NCBI GenBank assembly: GCA_004151065.3
Contig: NWUY0300006641.1
Coordinates: forward strand, 1 to 15,834
Source of the DNA: Larix sibirica
Lineage: Eukaryota; Streptophyta; Pinopsida; Pinales; Pinaceae
Length of the DNA stretch: 15,834 nt
Direction of reading: 5' to 3'
Below are positions 9,104-15,834 of this stretch, one piece after another (position 1 is the stretch's first letter; each line of letters starts with the position of its first letter). The notes under the pieces are model-generated. The model did no database searches, had not been told where the DNA came from, and was given only the letters and a program-made list of their open reading frames with translations. The position numbers were made by a program, and so were the translations under genes.

Positions 9104-9977
9104 ATGTTTTAAAAACCGCTCCGACTGGAACTGGAATCGGAACCGGAACCGGTTGGGTTGACCGGCCAGACCATCTCCAACCTTGAACCGGTAGAAAACT
9201 TGGCCTGGGGATTGGTTCGGTACCAAACCGATTGGCTTGAGGCTTGAACCAGCCGGTTCGGTACCGAACCAGTCTAATCTGGCTGAGCCCGTCAAGAACC
9301 AGCCAAGTGGCCTAGTTCTCTGCCTCAGGGCCCTCACTGCGTGAAAGAGGTGTTTTTAATTTTAGAAAAAAACAAAAAAAAACCTAAATCTAAAGCCTTC
9401 TAAACCCTAAAACATTGCTACAAATACACTCCTTCCCTCTCCCATTTGCCTCATAGGCTCACACTTCTCTCATCTATCTGTTGGAGCATTTGTGACTATT
9501 AGACGTAGCTGTTAGCTGTGCCATTTTGTGATACTGGGCTGTAGCTGTTAGCTTGAGTATGTAGTGCACTTGGTGCCATTTTGTGACCCATACATGGTTT
9601 ATGGTATTTATATATATGAGTAGACTTTACATATTATGTGTCTAATCATCTAATTGTTTGAAATCATAGCTTGGAATGTTAAATATAATTTTTATGATTA
9701 AAATTGTAATTTTTTTTTATTAAAATCAAACCGCTCCGGTTCATTACCGGTTCCGGNTATATATATATGAGTAGACTTTGCATATTATGTCCCTAATGGT
9801 TTGAAATCATAGCTTGGAATGTTAAATATATATATTTTTCATTAAAATTGTAATTTTTTTGTATTTTTGAATTGTTTGAGTCATTGAAATCAAACTGCTC
9901 CGGTTCATTACCAGTTCCGGTTCTGGTCTGAGTTGACCCTCAACCGGTTCGACTCCCAGTTCCGAGTTTTAAAACAT
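9104..9977. mobile_element. Fold-back element rich in CCGGTT motifs
   Basis: The ends carry an 11-bp perfect terminal inverted repeat, ATGTTTTAAAA (9104-9114) and TTTTAAAACAT (9967-9977). It extends inward as an imperfect inverted repeat of about 50 bases built from GGAACTGG, GAACCGG and GGTTGACC motifs. Inside is a perfect 16-bp palindrome GGTTCGGTACCGAACC (9255-9270). The centre is AT-rich and holds two imperfect copies of one segment on either side of an N at 9757. Such terminal repeats suggest a non-autonomous DNA transposon or MITE-like element. I could not assign a superfamily because no clean target-site duplication is visible. A minus-strand open frame at 9337-9068 is a by-product of the repeat, not a gene. 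Confidence 0.6.
9609..9920 (+). repeat. Imperfect direct duplication around the N at 9757
   Basis: Copy one (9609-9756) and copy two (9760-9920) share TATATATATGAGTAGACTTT near the start, a middle block TCATAGCTTGGAATGTTAAA, and the end CTCCGGTTCATTACC followed by TTCCGG. They differ by scattered substitutions and an insertion of about 25 bases in copy two. The N lies exactly at the joint. This may be a real tandem duplication or two divergent versions of the same contig end placed side by side. Confidence 0.8.
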
Positions 9978-10020
9978 TGCTTTCCCATGCTTCAAGTGAT
10001 TAAAAATCTAGAAGCATTAA

Positions 10021-10105
10021 AGAACTTCTAGGAAGTTTTTTTTTTCAAGAAAAACCTCACGGGAGAACTTCTAGGAAGTTTTTTTTTCAAGCAAAACCTC
10101 ATGGG
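10021..10105 (+). repeat. Tandem duplication of SINE tail plus target-site copy
   Basis: Unit one (10021-10063) and unit two (10064-10105) both read AGAACTTCTAGGAAGTT, then a run of T, then CAAG, AAAACCTCA and GGG. They differ at three places: the T-run is 10 versus 9, an A versus C after CAAG, and C versus T before GGG. Each unit joins the target-site sequence to the 3' end of the SINE at 10081-10271. Confidence 0.85.
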
Positions 10106-10287
10106 ATCTCCCCCACTTCTCTAGAATACCTGAATGCAGGGTGGCTCAACTGCCTGCCACAATAGCGGCTGGTAACCCAGTAGGACTCAGCTGGACCAGA
10201 ACCCAAGACCTCACGATGAACTCCGCCTGGAAACAGTCTGTTTGCACTGATTGACCTAACCCATTGGGCCAAGACTTCTAGGAAGTT
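10064..10287 (-). mobile_element. tRNA-derived SINE candidate with target-site duplication
   Basis: On the minus strand box A reads TGGCCCAATGG (10271-10261) and a box B-like motif reads GGTTCTGGTCC (10203-10193). These are pol III promoter elements of the tRNA type, spaced wider than in a tRNA. The body is about 190 bases and ends in a run of A (plus-strand T-run 10079-10087). The flanks AGAACTTCTAGGAAGTT (10064-10080) and AGACTTCTAGGAAGTT (10272-10287) are a convincing target-site duplication with one base lost. As in the first SINE candidate, box A sits at the 5' edge next to the duplication. It is non-coding and would need LINE enzymes to move. Confidence 0.72.
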
Positions 10288-11640
10288 GTAAACTGTTATT
10301 GAAAATCATCTAGTTCTGAATGTTCAGAAACTTTAGTTGCTTAACTATATGGCATATGCATTCACTTCAGAATCTGAATTCTTGAGCTATGTATTGAGGC
10401 ACAGTAATTTGCCTTAGAAAATAGTACAAATTAGCTAAAGATGGAAATATAAGACAGTTTTACAGCCTAAATCTTCAGACAGATTAAATGGTCACAATGG
10501 CAGAAAACTATATTAAAATGGAAGTAAAAATTTCAGGCTTACATGGAAAGTCTTTTTGAATAGAAATGCTTTTGAATGCAATACGTTGGGTAAATAGTCA
10601 TCAATAAGTATTAAGTAATGACTGCCATTTTTAGGGTTTGTATCAAATCAATTTTGTGTAATGAATTACAATATTTACAAAAGCTCGTGGGAAGGATTTT
10701 AACGTATCATGTAAATTGGATATTACAATGCTTGTTTTCTGCTCATTTCATTGTAAGGTCATCTTGACCTGAAACTAAAGTTCTAGGAAATGCCTGCCCC
10801 ACCTCCCTTTCCACTATCAAATGGCTCGAAATGAGGAAATATATTTTAAAACGCCTTGAAATGCCTCAAAACAACTTGGGCAGTGTTTCATGATTGGGAA
10901 ATGCTGCTTGAAACATTTGTCTGCATTTCAGTTGTGTTTCCACCTAGTAAGGGCACATTTTGGGTCCATGAAACTGCTTAAATGCTGTCTGGAATCCACA
11001 AACCCTTAAACAAAGATGGATTACCATTATAATCATTCCTAACACGAATATGTTTTTACATTGAATTGAAAAAAAAGAAACCCTAACAACCCCTAATTTC
11101 CTATAAGAAAGAGCCTTGTGTCTTGTAGGGGTAAATAATGTACAAGTGGGCCTCACAGAGACTGCAGTATGGATCGTGAAACCTCTGACTTAGGCCCTGT
11201 TACCCCCTAATATACCACGAAGTATTTTGATCCAATGGAAGACCCTGCTAGGTAGGTTACACTTGGAGTGTTATGGCCTTAAGCCATATCTTGTTATCAG
11301 ATGCACATATATCAATGACTATCAGTTGGCATTTTCCTTTATGCTGGACAGTCAGATGCAAGGTTATTTGATGGAGTTGTTCTTATGAACGCTTGTTGCC
11401 TATCGTTGTTGCCCCCTAGAGCATATCACCATCGTGAGATTGTTTTTGATAGTTTATTATTGGTTACCACTGTTAGATGATGTGCATTGTCTTCTTGGTT
11501 GACATCATCATCTCTTGTTTGGATGCTTGCATCTAGCACACGTGGTATTTGAAGAATGTTTGGGAGTTCTGCATAGCATTGCTCACACATTTGATTTACC
11601 CTTAGCACATTTATTTAGAGGAATACCCATTAACTAAGGG
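10288..11640. other. AT-rich spacer, no gene recognised
   Basis: No convincing coding region, RNA gene or element is visible. A minus-strand open frame at 11608-11426 (containing CEQCYAELPNILQ) is the most protein-like piece. It is short and I cannot match it to a family. A second at 11156-10944 looks like chance. The region may include introns or old unrecognised repeats. Confidence 0.45.
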
Positions 11641-13020
11641 TTTCCCTAAGTTTTATTGGTTAATTTCTTCTCCCGAATGTGGTGAATTAGTTGCTTTGTA
11701 TTTTTGCATGGGTTCTGTTGTTCTACAACCTAGCAGCCTTAAGATTGCAGAAGAATTAATCGGCTGCTAACCCGCAAAACCTCAGAACACTACTCGTAAG
11801 TCTCACACGGACATGGTCCTCTCTCTTTAAGTTTCCTAAGTCCACCTAAGTTAACCTAGACCAACCACGGGACGTGTCCCCAACCAAGCTTTCCCGGATA
11901 CTTGCCAAAGTTTGTCCAGCTTTCTCGAGTACTAACTTGATCGATTTATGGAGGATAGTATGCTTGTGATGATTACAAAAGGGTTTAAATGTGGCACACT
12001 AAGGGTGAATGCTAAGCTAAGCGGTTAATGAGATTTGAGATTTAAATGTAGATTCCCTAGCTAGATGAAGTTCAAGATAACCTTTAGAAGTGTTTGATGT
12101 GTGTGTCTATGTGAAGTTACCAATAGCATTGAATATCATGATAGTCTTGAATAATAAATCATATGTATATGAGATTATTAACAACTTTGTGTCCCATTGA
12201 CTTTGGCTTAGGATAATCAAGTGTCAGGCCACTGTAGATCTTTGATCTACATGCAGGGCCTTGTTATCACCCAAAGTGTACCTGCCAACTAGAGTGATCC
12301 TATTCAGGATGGTAGAGGAGGGCAGCTAACCGGTGACACTTGCAAGGGCCTCGTTCACCACTAGATAAAGAGGTTGTCACACCAAACGGGCACTTGTCAC
12401 TTTAGATCAAGCCAAAGCAAGATCAAGGGGGAAACCCTAGCCAGCCAATGAAGGTTAGCAAACCTACTCAAGGTACTCTAGGATGATATGAAATGGAGAT
12501 CAAGAGTAAGATTCGGAGTAAGTAAGTCTAGATCTAGGAATATAAGTGGCTTTAGGAGTTAGGGCCTGGTTGAAAAGGCTTAGGCAAAGAGATAAATGCT
12601 CAACCGAAGAGAAATGTGCCACTAATGGAGTTAAACAACTAGATATAGTCAGATCTAGTGCCGATCTAAAAGACCCAAATGAGATCCACCTAGGGTTTAG
12701 TCAAATTGGGGTAAGGTGGGGCCCACTTGGTGAAATTAAGCAAGGAAAGGCACTAGAATGATTGCAAGGTGATAGATCTAGAGGTTTAAGCACAAACTTG
12801 CAATACCTAACTGATAGATCTACAAAAATGACTGAAAACCTTCAAGTGCGTCCTCCCCTAGAGATGGCCAGTGTTTGGATCTGAGGGAAAACAGAGTCAG
12901 ATTGGATCTTCACCAAACTTGGTCTCTAAGGTTTGTTAATTATTTAAGAAGTGGGTTTTAAGTATTAAGCCCAAAATGTGGCTGGATCTATCAGATCTAG
13001 AAAACGAGGGTTTGAAACTT
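11641..13020. other. Non-coding stretch with hairpins and clustered AGATCT sites
   Basis: I recognise no gene. Small perfect inverted repeats lie at 11731-11738/11762-11769 (TAGCAGCC / GGCTGCTA) and 12233-12240/12244-12251 (TGTAGATC / GATCTACA, three-base loop). The hexamer AGATCT occurs five times between 12530 and 12998, far more often than chance predicts. This could be part of an LTR or leader of the retroelement to the right, but an N at 13021 separates them and I see no LTR ends. Confidence 0.45.
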
Positions 13021-13021
13021 N

Positions 13022-14389
13022 CCATCATTTTAAGCGATCCTTGGAATGTTTCCATCTGTTCCTTGACTTCACGAAGTGCCTTCTTTAAAGCGGCTAGCTG
13101 GTCATCGTCAATTAGTCTATCCCAAAATTCTATAAGGTTTACTGCGATTTGCTGTGCTGTCTATTCCAGTTCCTGAATCTCTGTCACCACTTCCTCTATC
13201 GCCGCCTGGCGATTTTGAACCTCTACTAGGGGTGTACTGGGTGTCGCTCTGGTCTGAAGCTCAACATTTTCTTTCCGAAGTTTGGTAACAGCGATGAATA
13301 GCATGACAGCTCGAGCCTCCGGGGCTACACTTGAGTCTAGCGATGCTGTTTCGCAAGCCTGCGCCAGTGCTTTCTCCACCCTTCTCCATTCTTCGACGAC
13401 CCTTTCCTTCACTGTAAGGGCAGTAGTCTGCTTGGTGAGTAGCATGGCTTGCTCCTGGATAACCTTCTCCTTGTTGGCCAGGGTTGCTTCCAACCGATCT
13501 TTTTCTGCAACAGCTTGTGCTCTTGCTACAATAGCTGCAGTATACTTGGCTTGAAGGTGTTCTACTTTGATCTCATTGTGTTGCAGTTGCTTCATGTATT
13601 CCACCATTTTGTTGTGTATTGTTATCTCGTGGTCATGCATCTCTGTGCTTGCTGCCGCTTGGACACGGTGTAGGGTCAGCATTAGGAGCAGGTTGAAATC
13701 AACCATTGCCAAATTAGCCTTCCGAATCTCGATATCCAAGGTGTCGTCTCCTGTCAAGAAGGCATGAGTTTTGACTTGGACAATGCGTTTCTGGGTTCCT
13801 ACAGCTACTTCAACTCGGGGGTTTGGTTGGTTCTAATCGACATCGCCATGCAGTACCCTGATGTTAATTATTGTATTTGCTATTGTGTTTAATAGGTCCC
13901 TGATGTACTGGAAATTGTTTGCAGAGTGCTTCGAGGCATTCCAGCGGTTGTGTGTGATGATTTGCTTAATGCTCTCTACCAGACTGTCGGCCTGCTGTGT
14001 AGTGAGCCCGGCTTGTGTATTCCTAGCATTACAGTCCATTCTTTTCTTTGTTTGTCCTTCTTCCTGCTGGAGGTCAAGCTCCGAGTCCGTTGGGGTATTA
14101 GCGGTTGAGGCCCCATCATGATTTGAATCGACCGTTTGGTCCTTCGTGGGGGTCTCCTGGTCCTTTCGCGAGTTACTAAAAGTTTCTTCATTTTTGGCCG
14201 GGGCCTGTTGTCCCGCTGTTTGCGCCGCTGCAATATCCTTTAGGTATGCAGGGACTTTCCATTCGTCAGTCCAGTGGGAAACGATGTTGTCAAGCTCGAC
14301 CTCGCTGAGCTTGTACTGTGTTCTCACCCATTACTTGGTCGGATTTGCATGTGCATGAATGTAAATCGTGTGTATTTCAACCGATATTT
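13022..14389 (-). pseudogene. Retroelement-associated ORF, C-terminal part with long coiled coil
   Basis: One frame can be followed from the N at 14390 to the N at 13021, about 455 codons, broken only by TAA at 14331-14333, TAG at 13833-13835 and TAG at 13161-13163. It opens with IHTIYIHAHANPT and YKLSEVELDNIVSHW, WTDEWKVPAYL. Next is a Gln/Thr/Glu-rich low-complexity segment with basic patches. Then comes a coiled coil of roughly 90 residues with heptad-like leucines and alternating charge (about 13620-13350, for example EKDRLEATLANKEKVIQEQ), and a second, shorter helical stretch (LRKENVELQ). There is no enzymatic motif. Its place next to a retropepsin relic on the same strand suggests an extra structural or gag-like ORF of a plant LTR retroelement. 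I recall similar plant repeat proteins but cannot name a family. The function is unknown. Confidence 0.6.
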
Positions 14390-14390
14390 N

Positions 14391-14985
14391 ACAAGGAGCA
14401 GTCATGGAAACAGGCAAGGAGCTGTTTGACACATGCATTGACCTGTGGTAGGCGCCCAAAGTGTGGTAGAAGAGTGACACCCAGTAACCTTGATTGTACC
14501 AATCCTTGTGCCCACTCCCGCGGTTCTTTTGTGGTTGGGCCACTGGCGTGGGGAACATCTTCATAAGCTTCTGCGTATTCTTTAAACTTCGCAAGATCAT
14601 GATCAGTATATTGCAATCTTCGCAATTTGATGGTAATATCTCCAATTGTCTTGACCCCTCCGGGTATTGGGGTGACTGAAATAGCATACTTATCCTTTTT
14701 AGTGACCCACGGTGTGGGCGCCCCTGCCCAATGAGGCGGAATGTATTCTGCCAGCATGGGACCATCATACCCTTCCTGCATATCTTCAACAGCTGTGGAT
14801 CCTCCAGGGCCATCCTTATTTCTAGTGGATTCCCTAGTGACCTTCGTCTCTTGACCGAAGTCAAGGGGACGAGTAACAATTCTTTTTCTCTTCTGTGGGA
14901 TTGATGACATAACTTCGGGCTGCTCCTGAACAATCGGTGTGGGCTGCGGGCGTTCGGTGCTAGTGCTAGACACATATACTTCCAT
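14391..14985 (-). pseudogene. Retroelement-associated ORF, N-terminal part, unrecognised
   Basis: From an ATG at 14985 this frame is open for about 198 codons until the N at 14390. The start has MEVYVSS and a Pro/Gln-rich segment, a basic stretch QKRKRIVTR, then YIPPHWAGAPTPWVTKKDKY, GDITIKLRRLQYTDHDLAKF and LGRLPQ-like VNACVKQLLACFHDC. The last block is typical in feel of a globular domain cut short. The piece at 14389-13022 probably continues the same protein after a missing segment, since the frame and the subject change at the N. Upstream, between 15222 and 14986, short coding-like stretches (YYPAQARDFLNP; YIAGTKEIGPTTVNIPGAGW) occur in different frames, so the true start is uncertain. 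No catalytic motif is visible. Confidence 0.55.
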
Positions 14986-15222
14986 CCAGCTCCGGGAATG
15001 TTTACAGTGGTCGGCCCTATTTCCTTAGTGCCTGCTATATAGCGATCCTCGGTGTGCGGGTGTTTCGAGGTCATTATTTCCAATCCCCATCAGGATTCAG
15101 AAAATCACGGGCTTGTGCAGGGTAGTAACTCCCGGTGTCTTGGTTTTGGTGTTGTGTTATGTGGTATAATTGCGGTCTTTATTGCTTAAAATGCTGGATT
15201 GGACCATCACCTAGTAGTGGGC
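14986..15222 (-). other. Short coding-like remnants between protease relic and next ORF
   Basis: This piece follows the N at 15223. It has two short protein-like stretches on the minus strand in different frames, GSYYPAQARDFLNPDGDWK ending in two stops, and HPHTEDRYIAGTKEI continuing to PGAGW. They may be the start of the following ORF before frame breaks, or an inter-ORF spacer. No enzyme motif is visible. Confidence 0.35.
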
Positions 15223-15223
15223 N

Positions 15224-15834
15224 AAAGACATTATTCTTTTCTTAAAGTTAATGATGGCTTGATTCTCCAGGGCCTAGTTTATACCCAACAGTACTGGGTA
15301 GGGGCTAGTGTCATCCACAATTTTGATCGCATCAAAGTCTGCATACGTTCGGAGCCCTTCAATTTTAACCGGTAATTGACATATCCGTCTAAGCGGAGTG
15401 ACCTTGCTTTGGTTCACCAATTGCAACTATACCGGCGACCAGGCCATCTGTGGCTTCCCCATCATCTCCCATGTTCGTTTAGTCATGATGTTGACATCCG
15501 AACCTAAGTCTAGGATAATGGATTCAACATCAAACTCGCCAATTTGTGACGACACCCGCATCTCTCGACCTGTTTTCCTCTTATGTACCCGATTGAATCG
15601 TTGTTCTATTCGTGGCCCTCTTCGTCGTCACAGTATATGAGCTATTTCTTCTAGTGCGTTTGGATCTTTGGCTAAGGTTAGACAACTTTCTAAGAAATCC
15701 TCCAGGGTATTCGCCTTCTTCTGAGTCTTTGTTGAATCAAATGTTGGTGGCATATCGTAGGTTTCTTCTTTGAAAGGGAACTGTCTCTGATTCCTTATTG
15801 CCTCCTGTGTTTTTAAGAAAACCTCCTTTTCAAC
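15224..15834 (-). pseudogene. LTR-retroelement gag end and retropepsin-like protease, decayed
   Basis: The frame enters from the right edge of the window. It reads an acidic/basic gag-like tail (ANTLEDFLESCLTLAKDPNA), then a retroviral-type aspartic protease domain (about 15540-15224). The active-site motif is IILDLGSDVNIM, with the catalytic Asp at 15508-15510. The plant-typical LDLGSD replaces the canonical DTGA. Further matching blocks are TWEMMGKP, ADFDAIKIVDD, and PYPVLLGIN followed by AIINFKKRIMSF, which is the C-terminal part of the fold. Such domains process the polyprotein of Ty3-type elements. Stops at 15628-15630 (TGA), 15427-15429 (TAG) and 15274-15276 (TAG) make it inactive; the last two sit where Gln and Trp would be expected. 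The homology ends at the N at 15223, and no reverse transcriptase or integrase follows. Confidence 0.82.

Noticed and set aside
9068-9337. Minus-strand open frame of 89 codons.
   Set aside because: It is made of the CCGGTT repeat of the fold-back element and runs into the SINE candidate; the composition is repeat-derived and matches no protein family.
11426-11608. Minus-strand 60-codon frame containing CEQCYAELPNILQ.
   Set aside because: Somewhat protein-like, but short, without splice context or a family I recognise; left as unassigned.
12546-12761. Plus-strand 71-codon frame.
   Set aside because: No motif, no homology I recognise, in a stretch with repeated AGATCT sites; probably chance.
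13282-14358. Several plus-strand open frames in this stretch.
   Set aside because: They are shadows of the minus-strand coiled-coil ORF; their Ser/Cys/Leu-rich composition is what the complement of such a gene gives.
1-15834. CRISPR arrays, bacterial defence systems, rRNA genes or canonical tRNA genes.
   Set aside because: No regularly spaced repeats, no prokaryotic gene and no complete tRNA cloverleaf were seen; the only tRNA-like signals belong to the two SINE candidates.

Overview
The window looks like intergenic, repeat-rich nuclear DNA of a flowering plant. The main evidence is a decayed L1-type LINE with a C-terminal ribonuclease H domain, a plant lineage trait, lying among other plant-style retroelement relics, two tRNA-derived SINE-like elements and an AT-rich background. 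I cannot name the species. I see no bacterial or organellar gene and no complete, clearly functional gene.

Layout. 1-557 is gene-free and partly pyrimidine-rich. 558-5937 (minus strand) is one 5'-truncated L1. Read 5' to 3', it holds an ORF1 remnant with a CCHC zinc knuckle (5937-4903), whose stop overlaps the ORF2 start as ATGA. ORF2 (4906-788) follows with endonuclease, reverse transcriptase, a C2HC finger and RNase H, then a 3' UTR and a short poly-A. ORF2 carries ten in-frame stops and two frame breaks. 5938-6320 is the RNase H end of a second, different L1, fused directly to the ORF1 remnant and cut off by an N at 6321. 6658-6945 is a 143-bp tandem duplication. 7141-7236 (plus strand) encodes the N-terminal part of a Yippee-like zinc protein and ends at a splice donor. 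A degraded second exon may lie at 7307-7352.

8891-9099 is a tRNA-derived SINE candidate on the minus strand. It abuts a fold-back repeat rich in CCGGTT motifs (9104-9977). 10021-10287 is a second SINE candidate with a clear target-site duplication, one copy of which has been re-duplicated together with the SINE tail. 10288-13020 is non-coding as far as I can tell. 13022-15834 (minus strand) carries relics of a retroelement: a gag/retropepsin-like fragment (15834-15224), then an unrecognised ORF in two pieces, the second with a long coiled coil.

Nothing here works as a pathway; the window is a graveyard of nested retroelements around a possible exon of a cellular gene. Single Ns at 6321, 9757, 13021, 14390 and 15223 each fall at a break in homology or at a duplicated end. 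They probably stand for assembly joins of unknown size, so order and continuity across them should not be trusted. I found no convincing new biological system. The best leads are the ATGA ORF1/ORF2 overlap, the RNase H-to-ORF1 fusion, the SINE with the re-duplicated end, and the coiled-coil retroelement ORF.
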